Shown: piece by piece, positions 1-10,580 of the stretch
How the letters are laid out: every line of letters starts with the position of its first letter
Position numbering within the stretch: the stretch's first letter is position 1
Assembly (NCBI GenBank): GCA_024336345.1
Contig: JANFOG010000012.1
Location: 1,226,541 to 1,290,540, forward strand
Source of the DNA: Mariannaea sp. PMI_226
Taxonomy: Eukaryota > Ascomycota > Sordariomycetes > Hypocreales > Nectriaceae
DNA length: 64,000 nucleotides
Direction: 5' to 3'
The notes under the pieces: model-generated
What the model was told of the DNA's origin: nothing
The model's input: only the letters and a program-made list of their open reading frames with translations
Database searches by the model: none
Translations under genes and position numbers: made by a program

Positions 1-346
1 AAGAACCCTTTCCCCCAAAAATGACCCATAATCAGGTAGCGTTTCACCCTTCATCTGACTCCCGCTGCGCCTTTTGTCTAGTAAAAAGCAAAGAGAGTCT
101 TGTGTGAGATGTCACATCCACACGCGTTTCGATGCCCTTCAGTGCAGGCCCAGAATGGGAGTCCCTCCTGGGCTTTTGCCTCTTTGTCTCTAAATTGCTT
201 TATATCCTCCCTTGTAGTAAAAATATTATAAAATTTGCAAATACCCCTTCTTGATTGCCAAAAAAGAAAAGCATAATGCGAACCGGGTGTGTTCAACAGG
301 ACACAACTCAGCTCGAAAGAGCCGGTGGCAAAATTGGTCTGTTCAA
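1..346. other. 3' flank of the GDP-mannose transporter gene
   Basis: Non-coding sequence of ordinary composition downstream of the minus-strand transporter. Short open frames exist on both strands but none looks like a protein. It probably holds the transporter's 3' UTR. I see nothing else. Confidence 0.5.
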
Positions 347-1745
347 TTAAGAGTTGGCATCGCGGCTGCTTTGGGAACTTGCGCTAATGGGAGGCCGCGT
401 AGTGGGCAGCGAGGCCTGGCTCTCCTTGGATTGTCGGAGCCGAGCCACAGAATAGACAATGCCGCTGATGAAACCAAGGAAGATGGCTGAGACACTTCCC
501 ACGGTGACAGGAGCCGAGAAAAAGATTAAGCCGCTGATAGCGATCGGAAGTTTGTTGAGAGCACCGACCATGGAATAGGTTGTTGACGAGGTTACGCGGA
601 TGCACCATGCTGAGCAGTACGAAATGAAGATGGCCCCCAACCCTGAGTATATCATGCCCATGATTATTCTATTGCGCGACTCGACCGGGAAGTTCTTGGC
701 AAAGTTGTCGCTCGACCAGTCTTCCAACAATAAAGAGCAGACAACGAGGACGGGAATCGTCAAAAGGTTGTTGTAGTACATAGCTTTACAAGTTGGTAGG
801 TTAGCCACACAGCTCACGCCCGGACATAATGGGCTGGTTGGAGAGGGGGAGAGAAAATCACATACAATCCCAGTCCTTGAAGTTCATCTTCTTGATAACT
901 TTGCGCATGCCTAGCACATAAGATGCGCTACAAAAGACGTTCAGCCCCATCCAGGCGTAGCCAGCGTTGAGTGTCGAAATGGCAGCGTTAGAGTCGGTGC
1001 CACCGAAATCACCAGCAAGAGCACTCTGGATGTCGGCCCAAGCGGCAACAACTGAACTCAAAACAATCAAACCAAAGGAGAGCAAGCTCATAGGTGTGAC
1101 GTTACCACCAAACCACAGCACCTCACCATAAGCAATGACGATGATGGTGAGATTCTTAAAAATGGTATAAACGGGGACGGAGAGGAACTGAAGAGACTTG
1201 GTACCGGTATAGATCATACCGACGAGGAGGAGCGAAACGGGAAACCCTATAGGCGAAAAGTCAACATGAATTTAGGCCTGTTGTTCGAATGCACCATCAC
1301 TTACACTTCTTTGCTCGCTCAGTTTCAAAGGGAGCAAGAGACTTGATGAGACCGGCCTGCTTACATACAGTGATTGTAGCAATGCAAACAATTGCCTGTA
1401 GGAGAAGAGAGTCAATAACTGACGGGACAAAGGGTATACACCAAGGTGAAAGCCGAATAAGCAATACGGCACAGAATATATATTTACCTGAACTGCGAGA
1501 TAGAAAAAGTTGAGATTCCAGTAACTTCCTGAGACGACATACTTGTTGACAACAGTCATACTGATCGAAGCCAAGCAATATGCCACGATAGACAAGGGTC
1601 CGTTGTTGTCGAGCTGGGATAACCCAGGGTTGGCATTGATAGGGTGGGTTTTCCTGGTAGGGGAGCGAGCAAATGGGTCGCTTTCTTTGCCAGAGCTATT
1701 TTCTGGCACGCGGATAGCGTAGTCCTCATTTTTCTTGTCCGCCAT
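347..1745 (-). CDS. gmt1: GDP-mannose transporter (Golgi nucleotide-sugar transporter)
   Basis: Golgi antiporter that brings GDP-mannose into the lumen for protein and lipid mannosylation. Four exons join in frame to about 388 aa: 1745-1488, 1395-1305, 1246-866 and 783-347, all with GT-AG introns. The product has a hydrophilic N-terminus ([18 protein letters not shown]), then [21 protein letters not shown] and about ten hydrophobic segments. The family signatures YYNN (start of exon 4) and GALNKLP (GDP-mannose binding motif) are both present, the latter just before the last membrane pairs. The tail is short, Ser/Gln-rich and polar. Length agrees with Vrg4/GMT1 proteins of ascomycetes. The start is the first ATG of the long N-terminal frame. 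Next gene upstream is a same-strand SDR 780 bp away. Function is inferred from family signatures and is secure at the family level. Confidence 0.93.
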
Positions 1746-2528
1746 GGTTGTGGCCCGTCGAGTCGAAGAGAGTGATTATAGATAATGAAATATGCTACGA
1801 AGTGCCAAGGAAAGAAGGCGGGTCGGGTGCCGAGGCAGCGTTGATACCACAAAAAGTAGCAACCAGATGAATGTGGACGGACAGTCGAAGCGAGAGACAG
1901 GACCACAAAGTAGCGAAAAAGGGGCTCGTTCGTCCGGATTGAAGTCGGGGTCAGGGTCGGTGAGGTCTAGGGGACGAACATTAGACGCGCTGAGTCGAGG
2001 CGAGCATTAATATCCTTTGTTGATGCAATCGTGAGGGTAGAACAGTTCTGAAAACGTTCTTCCTTAAGCAGCCAAAGTTCTGGGCGAAAAGCCACGAATC
2101 GCGCGGCTGTGCAAAATACGGGCAGAGGTGGAGGAGGATAGGGGTGCAGCTTAGTCATGCACCGTGCGTGCTGTATGGTCCTCACTGACGGAAGTTTGAA
2201 GTATCCCTGTGCCTGGCGCTAAGGCATTTGGCATGGCCACGCTTGATAAACACAGCATGTAAAAGGTACTTGAGTACATACCTTTATAACTGAGCGGCCG
2301 TAGCAAACGTGGGTGACTTTCATATGTCCACAGTACTATCCCCACATTGTGTCCTGGTAATATAAGTTGAATGTCCAAATGAGACAGGCTTTGCACCTCT
2401 GTTCCCATTTACAGCGAGTCAAACTCCGCACGCAGGGTCTTCATGTTAGGTTGGAGATGGGTAGCTTATCCAGCTCCAATTCCGATTACCACATGTTGTC
2501 AATCGAAGACAAGTATCAAGAGTGGTTC
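1746..2528. other. intergenic: promoter of gmt1 and 3' flank of the SDR gene
   Basis: No convincing gene. The part nearest the transporter start is the likely promoter/5' leader. The rest is the SDR 3' flank. Short open frames on both strands lack protein-like composition. Confidence 0.5.
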
Positions 2529-3663
2529 TTACGTGTTGGGGTTGGTATCCGCCACTGCGGTGGTGCTTGTGGTTTCATCAGGTATATTCTCGTTCGTATC
2601 CTCTTCTTCTTCTTTGTCCTCTCCAGTAACAGGAAAGTGGAGATGTTTCCAGTCCTCGAGCTCCTCTGTCACTGACCTCATACGATCTCGGATACTCTCG
2701 ATGGCGTAGCTGCCAAGCAAGAGTCGCAGAGGCGGATAGGAACAGTGTCCTAGCTGCCATATTAGTTCAGCACACTTGACGGCACTTGTTGGCTGACGGT
2801 CGCCGAGCCACTGGACCATTCGCCTGGCATGCAGGGCTGGTGATGTCGCGTGGCTATACGCTTCACTTGCTGGCTTGATGAGAAAATGACCGAACGATGG
2901 CAATGGGTTGTCTGGAGTCTCAGGCTCGTCGCGTCTTACGTAGCCTGGTTCAATAAGGGTCGCCTTGATGTTGAACGGATCTGCTTCGTAGAGCATTGCT
3001 TCAATCAGGCCTTCAACGGCGTACTTGGTTGCACAGTAAGGCCCCAGACCCGGGACTCCTAGCGCTCCTGACGTTGAACTGAGAATGAGATATCGGCCTG
3101 CGTTCTGTCTCCGAAAGTAAGATAGAGTCGCGTGGATGATGTGTAGCGTGCCCATGAAATTAGTTTCGAACTGATTGCGCAAGTCATGTTCGTCCTGGTC
3201 TTCACAGGCTCCAATGACACCGTAGCCTGAGCAATTAGCCACCACGTCAACCCTGCCAAAGTGCTTGAGTGTACGTTCCACAACACGACGAACCGAATCG
3301 CGGGAGCGAACCTCGCACAATGCTCCAAGGCAATTTTCATGAATATTTTCCATTTCTTTCATTTCGCTGAGACTTGTCTCAAAAACCCGACCAACCGACG
3401 TTACTAGGTCCCCACGTTGAAGGGCACACTTGACAAGAGACCTGCCCATGTGACCAGTGCCTCCGAAGACCTAGCTTTGGTGTCAGCCTAGCATTTCTAG
3501 GGAATTGAAGTGTGTAAGATGTGGGCAGGTAAAAGCAACGTACTATCCAGACTAGTTGCTTGGCCGAAGTGACGCTTTGGGGCGGATCGCAACTGGCTGG
3601 CAGCTGTGGCCGCGCCTTTCTTGACGAATCGGTAACATCAGAGGCATCAGTGCGCGTATCCAT
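2529..3663 (-). CDS. short-chain dehydrogenase/reductase (SDR family)
   Basis: NAD(P)-dependent oxidoreductase of unknown substrate. Two exons, 3663-3544 and 3470-2529, join in frame to about 353 aa. The dinucleotide-binding motif is created across the splice: exon 1 ends at Val-Trp-Ile and exon 2 opens with VFGGTGHMGRS, a G-x-G-x-x-G Rossmann loop. Downstream are the SDR structural motif (VVANCSGYG), the catalytic Ser in LILSSTSGALG and the YCATK active-site Tyr/Lys, followed by EPGYV. The last 25 residues are an acidic/Thr-rich tail (GEDKEEEEDTNEN) unusual for classical SDRs. An in-frame ATG at 3720 would add 19 residues; I prefer 3663 because the longer leader is hydrophobic and Ser-rich without homologous feel. 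No neighbouring biosynthetic genes point to a substrate. Confidence 0.85.
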
Positions 3664-4937
3664 TTTGCATGAAAGCGACTGCGCGTAGGATCTGGGGAAG
3701 AGGTAGAGAATTTTGACCACACGGATTCTAATTGCGGGATTCAGAGCGCGATGAAAGTAGTGAGAAAAGGTGAAAGAAGATCAACTTGGTAAGGCGGATG
3801 GATGGGAAGTGTCTCGGAATTTGGGCAGACGCGGGGCAAGAGCTATATGCTTGCCTGGCTGCAAGCCCAGAAACGCCACGGCCCCCCCAAAAAAAAACAA
3901 GCAATGTTATACAGCGTCTACTTAGAAGGGCTAAGAATAAACGAAGGCAATATTTGGTTTAAGTGAAATTTGACACTGCACCACGCTGAACGAATGTGGA
4001 AGGCTTTTTTTTTTTTTTTTTTTTTGGGTGCTCTGCTTCCGAGACCGAGAACATTGGGCATGGTAATCAATCACTGCGTCCCCCGGGCCCCGGGGCCCCG
4101 GGATTCAATGCCGTCTCCGGACATGGATCCGTCTCGAACGGACCCGTTTAGTTCTATCTTCCTGGAGGTTGGGGCAAAAGCATGCAACTTCCGTCATAAG
4201 CTGTTTATCAGAGGTTGACTTGAAAGTATTCTCGAAGTAAGGATTAATGGATGGCCGGAGAACCTTCACGTACCTAGTGACTACGAATATGGACAGCTGT
4301 CCATGAAGACACAGCGGGAGATCCTTGACACACTGATGTCACCATTGGCGAAGGACTAAGCATGAAAAGCACTTCGATCGAATGCTATTGTGTGCTATAT
4401 GCACCCAAAGCACATTGACAGGCGCCCTTTCATATAAATTGTTCAGCTGAAAGCTGACAACATGCGTAGCTATGTAGAGTATCACTTGCCCCGTGTGTAT
4501 GGCAAGGAAAAAATAAGACAATCAGAGACACCGTAGAATGGTCGATACATTTCCCAACTTCATCATTGCTATGACATTCTCACTCTTGTTCATTACTAGA
4601 TAGCGTTCACCTTATCACAAAGTTCTCGCAGTCTAAATTTGTATTAATCTTGCCCGCTCCGCCCCGGGCCCCGGTCAGATGACGCCACAAAGGCCTCACA
4701 TTGCGCCAAATGCTGACTATACTGATGGATTTCTGCCCCTAGAATATTTATATCTTGAGACTTGCATACGCCAAAAAGGAGGAACTGATATGCTAATTGG
4801 CAAGAACGTAGAAAACGCCTATCTTGAATTGTATCCCTAAATAATACCTCCAAAAGCTTCTGGTGCATTGAGCACCTTATTCCTCCACTCCAAGGGTCGT
4901 AGTCCGAATTCAGTTCTACTATCCCACGTGGGGTTCT
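3664..4937. other. 1.3-kb intergenic stretch with homopolymer and GC-palindrome islands
   Basis: No supported gene. It holds a poly-C/poly-A run near 3,884-3,897, a run of about 20 T at 4,006-4,025, and a GC-only palindromic cluster of CCCGGG/GGGCCC blocks at 4,079-4,103 with a shorter echo near 4,660-4,674. A minus-strand open frame at 4,644-4,868 (74 codons) has somewhat protein-like composition, but I recognise nothing in it and would not call a gene. Confidence 0.45.
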
Positions 4938-5567
4938 TTACTGGTCCAGGAACTGCTTCACGTACTCTTGCCGGTGAATGTTTCCATCTAGGTCAGGGTC
5001 GCGGTTGAGGGGGGTCCATTTAGGCTCGTCTTTGAAGAGTCGCATGGCGTGGACATACTAGGTATTGCAATTAATTATTGCTGCACAATATCGCCTTGTG
5101 AGACTTACGTTATCCTCATCGGTAGTGAAGCGGTGATAGATGCCAGCAGGTAAGATGAGCAAATCATTCTTTTCAAGCTGGACACGCACCCACTCATCAT
5201 CCTTGCTCCGTACATCGAAGTAGCCACGACCACCACGAATGTATCGGATCTCCTCGTCCTCGTGCAGATGTTCGTGAAAGAACATCTTCACCTTTTCCTC
5301 GTATACGTCGCCCATGGACGCGGGGGAAACCTTAACTTCGTCTCGGTTCTTGTATCCACGATTTTGCGCCAAGTCATCCACGCTGCTGAGCTCCGGGAAG
5401 TGGTGGTAATGGACACCGAGTTGGAGGAGAACATCGACGTCAACCTCTCTGCCGGAGTTGTGGGGGAGACGCTGGTCGCCCTGTGCTTGACTGTGAGTTG
5501 AAATATGAGACAGGTGCTACTTGGACGGGTGACAAACAGGGAGGTTGTCATAATAATAGGCCTTCAT
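4938..5567 (-). CDS. adi1: acireductone dioxygenase (methionine salvage)
   Basis: Metal-dependent cupin that cleaves the acireductone intermediate of the methionine salvage pathway, yielding the 2-keto acid precursor of methionine in the Fe form. Three exons, 5567-5538, 5480-5109 and 5057-4938, join in frame to about 173 aa, the usual fungal length. The first exon encodes only [10 protein letters not shown], and exon 2 continues [14 protein letters not shown], the conserved ARD N-terminus. Metal ligands are seen in [13 protein letters not shown] (His-x-His and Glu) and in GIYHRFT (His). Exon 3 gives the C-terminal [19 protein letters not shown]. The exon 1/2 junction was chosen because this acceptor keeps frame and restores the family N-terminus. 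An acceptor 9 nt upstream would add Gln-Ala-Gln-type residues out of register. Cytosolic or nuclear location is expected from the family. Confidence 0.95.
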
Positions 5568-6457
5568 TTTGATGCTGCTAGGTAGGCTGACAGAGTAAAG
5601 ACGAATCTGCTTTTATTTTCTGGTCAGAAGAGTTCGAGTCGTGGTAGATGGGGTTGCCGGAGCCATTATGAAGGCCAAGATTCATGGCGGGGCAGTTTCT
5701 AATTCTGCGCAACAACGTCAGTGCGTCAGCGCTAAAGAATGACCTGGGGGTCTGGAATGGAGGTTGATTTCGTAATCCGTAATTCCGGCCGTTCTTCTTC
5801 CTCCGGCCTCCCTCCGTTACGCACGTATCGCAGCACTCACTGGCCAGTTGCAACTTTGCTGCCATCTTCGCCCACGGCCAAGGTGGGAAATAGACGGAAT
5901 TGTTTAGAAAAAAAAAAAAAGGAGTCGTGCGATATTGTCTGTGCTTAGTCAATCATGTCTCGAGTCACCGACGGTAAAGCTGGTTCCTGTGCTGGCACAG
6001 TGATGACTGAGGACTGAGGACTACATCTGTAGCTTTTGGTCACGTTCAGGCTATCAGGCGCCTTGGTAAGGCAGTAGTGGAGACTTCACTCCGAATTGAT
6101 TGTCGACCTCGTCTCTTCCCCGTGAGTGTTCCAATCCGGAAGACATTGAACTGATTATTACAAGGGCAAAAGAACCAACACCCACCAAGATCAACAAAGA
6201 CAATGAATGAATGAGAGATATGAGCAAGCCATCGACAAAAATTATGAAGTCGCCAGGTACCAACGCCCGCAAATGGTCATAACCCCTATAAGGTGGACAA
6301 TTCTATGTTATCCCCTGAAGTATAAACGCCAAACCCTAACCTTGAAGCACATCGTCTTCAATCTATGTTGTTGAGGAGCTTATCCACTGGACAGGACAGT
6401 AAGAAAGCCCCAACCAATTGAATTTTTTCCTTTTTCCTTTATTTGCTGTTTGGTTAG
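5568..6457. other. intergenic: adi1 promoter and derlin 3' flank
   Basis: No supported gene. A run of 13 A lies near 5,909-5,921. Minus-strand frames at 5,578-5,952 and 6,054-6,272 have no recognisable domain. The latter encodes a hydrophobic stretch but has no support for expression. Confidence 0.45.
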
Positions 6458-7323
6458 CTACAGATCGCGGGCGCCGAGGTCCCTTGCTCCAGCAACCAAA
6501 ATGTCGTTGCTACCGTCTTCGGAATCGTTCTGGCCCCGTGGCTCAAACAGACGCCTCCACCAGCCCGGGGGATCAAGAGGACGGGATCCGTTGTGAAGAG
6601 GGGGATAGACATCGGTAAAGAAATACCATACGTGTCCGATTACAACTCCCATCATTTCATCCTTCGGAATGGTACCATGCAAGACGAGGCTGAATCCCAT
6701 GAGAACCCATGGGAGGTAAGGCGCCGTAAAGGTCAAGAGACCAAGAAAGCTCAATCTCGTGTCGGGGTTTCGTCGAGACCAAATGTAGACGAGCGTCGAA
6801 GACAGAGGATGGCCAAGAAAGGGCATCGAGACAAGAGGCGATAATGCAATGAGGCTCGCCATAGCATAAACCAAAAGCCATGAGAAGTGTGCCGGAGAGC
6901 GCCCAGATGACTCTTCGAGGAGCCTTGCGTAGCGTTGAAGAAAATAGACGTGGAACAGGAGGTCGAGTGAGAAAGGGCCGAAGTAGAGAAACGTTGTTAG
7001 AAGACGCCAATACTATAAACAATAATTGTTAAAATATTATACGCCTGCCAATCTAAAGGTGCGCACAAGGTTTTGGCTGTTGGCAACGATGAGGTAGAAG
7101 GATGTTGCCCGCTCAATACTGGGATGCGACAAGGGAAGACACGAACCTGGGACTTATTGAAGACAGCACGGAAGCTGTAGAACAGTTGGAAAGGCGTCAC
7201 TATTTGACACTGAACCAAGGCACTTGTGAGAACAGTAGCAGTCGTCCACCACCGCGTACACGTGGGCATTTCCCAAAACCAGGTCTCCAGAGGCAAACGG
7301 CCTCCATCCATAACTTGATCCAT
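6458..7323 (-). CDS. Derlin family ER membrane protein (ERAD retrotranslocation)
   Basis: Rhomboid-like pseudoprotease of the ER membrane that takes part in extraction of misfolded proteins for degradation. Two exons, 7323-7147 and 7012-6458, join in frame (phase 0) to about 243 aa, normal for Der1/Derlins. Exon 1 carries the N-terminal MPTCTRWWTTATVLTSALV segment and QLFYSFRAVFNKSQ. Exon 2 opens YWRLLTTFLYFGPFSLD, the Derlin W-R signature, and continues with hydrophobic segments and SFLGLLTFTAPYLPWVLMGF. GHVWYFFTDVYPPL follows, before a cytosolic tail rich in Asp/Gly/Arg. No rhomboid Ser/His catalytic dyad is visible, as expected. It lies divergent to the CENP-A gene with a 970-bp shared upstream region. 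Der1 versus Dfm1 orthology is not decided here. Confidence 0.92.
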
Positions 7324-8292
7324 TGCGCTGGTGTAAAACGGACGAGTGGAATGGGAAGGGGTGCAAATCGAGGGGTAAGTTTCGAAGGTGATGGAGAGAA
7401 GACGGTGAGGAGGATTGATCTACCGATACTGAGTTAACAGAGTGACGAACAAAAATGACGTTGCAAGTTGGAGGATGGGAAGCGTCAGAGTGGCTTCCGG
7501 AGGATGCGGGGAGAAGAAAAAACGTGGGCGAGATAATAAGATAGAATTCTAAAGTTAGGCGTTGGCATGAAGGTACGTATGAAGTGAGCACACAGTGGAT
7601 GAATCTGGTTACACAGGGTAAGGTAGGGTAGGTACTTTGTGTATGCTGGATCATTAGGTAACTTAGGTACCTACCTGGATATTTAGTGCGACAATGATGA
7701 CGATGTGGCCTTTCCAAGTTCCCCAGGAGCAAGCCGGCAGCTGTAGAGCGCTGGCAGCAGGCAATTACCGGTACTGCACGGCGGCTGACGACCTGCACAG
7801 TTTAGGATCTCACGCGCTTCCACCTTCCCTCCATCCCTCCTATAGTGCATTACTGCTTTGTTGCTGCCACCCCTTGTTGCGAGATGGGTAATTTGACTTG
7901 CCAGCGTGAGGCGTGGTGACTAATTGAGGTGGCTGAGAAGCGGACCTCTTTGTGACTGGTGTGGCTGGGAAATTGATCCATGCTTGTGGCTTTTTCTATT
8001 GGTATGCTGGTGGGTTGAGGTTGATGCAGTTACCACACTCACACTTCCTTTGACGAAAATCGCGGGGCTGGGAGGCTGTTAATTAATAAAGCGCGTGCCT
8101 TCCGCGTTCGCGTGCAGCTCATCAAGAGAGCTCCACTGCTTCCCGCCCTGTTCTTCAAAGAGCTTTACAACCGTTTTTTAACCCACCAAGTCTCCTCTTG
8201 CCGACTTCCCGACCGCGACCTGAATCCAATCATTCAAAAGTTCAACGCATCATCAAAATAAAGAAACGCAGCTCCTGAGAAGCTTGCGCGAC
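7324..8292. other. divergent promoter region between derlin and cenH3
   Basis: Holds the upstream regions of both genes. The stretch 7,615-7,685 has several TAGGTA/GGTACCT words (for example ttaggtacctacctgg). A long minus-strand frame at 7,154-7,798 overlaps derlin exon 1 in another frame and is not a gene. Confidence 0.5.
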
Positions 8293-8904
8293 ATGGCCCG
8301 GGTATCGAATGCCTCTCGTCGCAAGTCGCACGCCAGTGACGTTCAAGGTATGACATGACATCTACTACCAATTTCATATCTACACCCTCAATTTCCAGTC
8401 GCAATTACTCAGATTGGGTCTTCGAGATCCATCCTCTCCTCAACCTCTTTCCGAGAAAAGCCACTGTTCGAATACTCACCTTCTCTTCGCAGCTGGTGAT
8501 CCTGTCCCTATTCGCGCCAAGAGACGATATCGCCCTGGTACCGTCGCCCTCCGAGAAATCCGTGCCTATCAGGGCAATACCAAACTCCTTCTGCTCAAGT
8601 TGCCATTCGCTCGTCTTGTCAGTCGCACCGCTTCGACCCAGCTTCTTGCGCTCTCAAATTGACGGCAAACTAATTTTCTATTCCATAGGTACGCGAAATT
8701 GCCTTGACAGTACGGCCACAAGGGGAAGGCCTGCGCTGGCAGAGTCAAGCTATTCAAGCTTTGCAAGAAGCGGCCGAGGCTTTTATGGTCCACCTGTTCG
8801 AAGACACGAATCTCTGTGCCATACATGCCAAGAGAGTAACGATCATGCAAAAGGACATTCAGTTGGCGAGAAGGATACGCGGCATCTGGGGAGGCCTTGG
8901 TTGA
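8293..8904 (+). CDS. cenH3: centromeric histone H3 variant (CENP-A / CenH3)
   Basis: Replaces H3 in centromeric nucleosomes and seeds the kinetochore. Three exons, 8293-8347, 8493-8617 and 8689-8904, give 131 aa. The N-tail is short and unlike H3 ([18 protein letters not shown]). The fold begins [14 protein letters not shown] and continues [12 protein letters not shown]. Features separating it from canonical H3 are the absence of the ARTKQTARK tail, a lengthened loop 1 ([11 protein letters not shown] where H3 has a shorter SDLRFQ-type loop) and the hydrophobic C-terminus IWGGLG in place of H3's GERA/GERS. Helix 2/3 text [16 protein letters not shown] and [10 protein letters not shown] is strongly H3-like. 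All introns are GT-AG. Intron 1 (145 nt) is the least certain and the tail could be slightly longer if a small extra exon exists. Confidence 0.95.
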
Positions 8905-9591
8905 TGTTTGAATATAATACGGAAAGGAAAATGGAACGGCATTGGCATGCGATATTTGATTGGCGTCTGGCGTCTGGTAGGGATATATACCTCTGGGTAT
9001 GGCATAGGCATGCTTTTGGGATCTATTGGTCAGCGTCTCTTTTTGTGCACATGGAGAACCAAGTTTCTCTCGAAACGGTGCATTGCTAGCTAACACGGTA
9101 CAACTGTTTGGGTATCAGTAATAATACTAAGCTGAAAAATTCAATTACCAGCCTGAATGTGTGTGCGAGGATTGCGCATCACCTCCACCCAAGTCAATCT
9201 GGCAACGCAAGTGCAGCTAACCTACCTAGGGTAACAGCACGACATTTACATGGAAATCGCTATGTTATTCTGTCACTACATAAGTAGCTAGGTACTGTGG
9301 CCAGCTTAGCACCCAAGTTCAGCTTGGTCTAGTAAATTGAGGTACCTAACGTAATGATAGGTTATTGGTATACCTGATTATCTTGGCTTGTAGACCCGGA
9401 GTTGGGTGCGTCTCTCTGACGTAATGGGTTTTTGGTCCACCAAGCATTCCAGACAACTCGGCTCCCTCCCTTAGTCTCCTACACGTGGGACACTTAGGTT
9501 ATTCAATTCACTCAATCCTCTCGCCCAATTGGCTCTATTATTTATAACGTTACTAAGGGACTCAAGAGAGATTACAGAAGCCGCCGCCATA
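8905..9591. other. intergenic between cenH3 and the FUN14 gene
   Basis: cenH3 3' UTR followed by the FUN14-gene promoter. It contains scattered TAGGTA/CCTAGG words at about 9,220-9,350. An in-frame upstream ATG for the next gene lies at 9,529. No gene seen. Confidence 0.5.
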
Positions 9592-10164
9592 ATGAGCCGC
9601 ATGTTCACTTCTCGAGCTACACTCCGAGCCCTTGCAGCTAGCATTGGCCCAGCTGGTTGCGCAGGCACCCTGCTGGTCAACCAGCGCGCAATTCGATGCG
9701 ATTCCCCTCAGCAGGCTGCTCCTTCCACTCCCCGACTGCGCCGATTAACCGCTTTAGAATTGTCTCCAGACACCGTTGCTCAAATATCTAGTGGAAGTGT
9801 TACTGGTTCGTTACTTTCTCCATTCGACCAGATACCTCGGGATCATTGCTGAGGCTGGCCTTTATGTTGCTAGGATTTGGCGTTGGTCTAGTCGTCACAG
9901 TCTTCTCTCGTACTCTGGCTTTCCTGACTGGCTTAGTTGGCCTCTGCCTCCACGTAAGATATATGCTACACCGCACACGTCCCTGGGCTGATGTTGACCC
10001 CTCGTTTGCAGGTTGCCTCGCGGGCTGGTCTCGATGTGCCCCGTGTGCTAGGCATTCAGAAGTATCTGGACGGAAACGAGCTGTGGGAAAAGTCCAAAGG
10101 GAAACCTTGGTTCACCGCTTCGTTCCTTGCGACTTTCCTTTTGGCCACTGTGGTGCGTATTTGA
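9592..10164 (+). CDS. FUN14-family mitochondrial membrane protein
   Basis: Small predicted mitochondrial outer-membrane protein of the FUN14/FUNDC family; animal members are mitophagy receptors, and the role in filamentous fungi is less clear. Exons 9592-9805, 9874-9953 and 10012-10164 join in frame to about 148 aa. The N-terminus is Arg/Ser/Ala-rich (MSRMFTSRATLRALAASIG), like a targeting presequence. The first splice rebuilds the conserved SSGSVTGFGVGLVVTVFSRT glycine-rich hydrophobic segment. A second segment (LAFLTGLVGLCLHV) and a C-terminal hydrophobic stretch (FTASFLATFLLATVVRI) follow. The C-terminal half DVPRVLGIQKYL fits fungal members. An in-frame ATG at 9529 would add 21 residues; the inner start was preferred for its presequence-like N-terminus. 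No LC3-interaction (LIR) motif was noticed. Confidence 0.8.
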
Positions 10165-10580
10165 CGCTGCTCGAATCCCCTGGGCCTCTATTACAAGCAA
10201 CCAATCTCTGGCTTGGAAGTATTTGTATCTCGATGAACACTAGATTGGCTTCCGGACTATCTCCATGTTTGTGTATCTCGACCCCGGTAAGGCCGTGGTA
10301 ACGGCTACTCTTACAAACTCAAAATACGCATCGAGAAATGCGAGAAGTTATTACAAGTCTTGTTAATATGTATGCGGTCAGTTGTGCCTTGATTCACGGA
10401 CTAGAACTAGGTCCCTTTGTTCCCTTAACAACCCCGCTCCCTCTTTAACGCCACAACCGACCCAATGCCGTTCCCACTGGACAGCATAGAATATGGTAAC
10501 TAGAATATTTGCTTATCGACAAGGTAAGATCTCCCACTTCCAGTGGAGAGCCAGGTCGTCTGCCTCTTGACGGGGCCCCA
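10165..10580. other. convergent 3' region between the FUN14 gene and ampp
   Basis: Tail-to-tail spacer of about 420 bp; presumably the two 3' UTRs. No other feature recognised. Confidence 0.5.

Noticed and set aside
4644..4868. Small minus-strand gene downstream of adi1
   Set aside because: Some protein-like composition but no motif, no splice support and no recognised family; left uncalled.
7154..7798. 214-aa minus-strand ORF upstream of derlin
   Set aside because: Overlaps derlin exon 1 in another frame and runs into its promoter; composition not protein-like.
8355..9089. 244-aa plus-strand ORF across the CENP-A locus
   Set aside because: Reads through the introns of cenH3 in a different frame; the histone-fold exons are unmistakable.
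10160..10190. tRNA-like gctcgaatcccctgg word
   Set aside because: No cloverleaf partners or acceptor stem around it; it follows the stop codon of the FUN14 gene.
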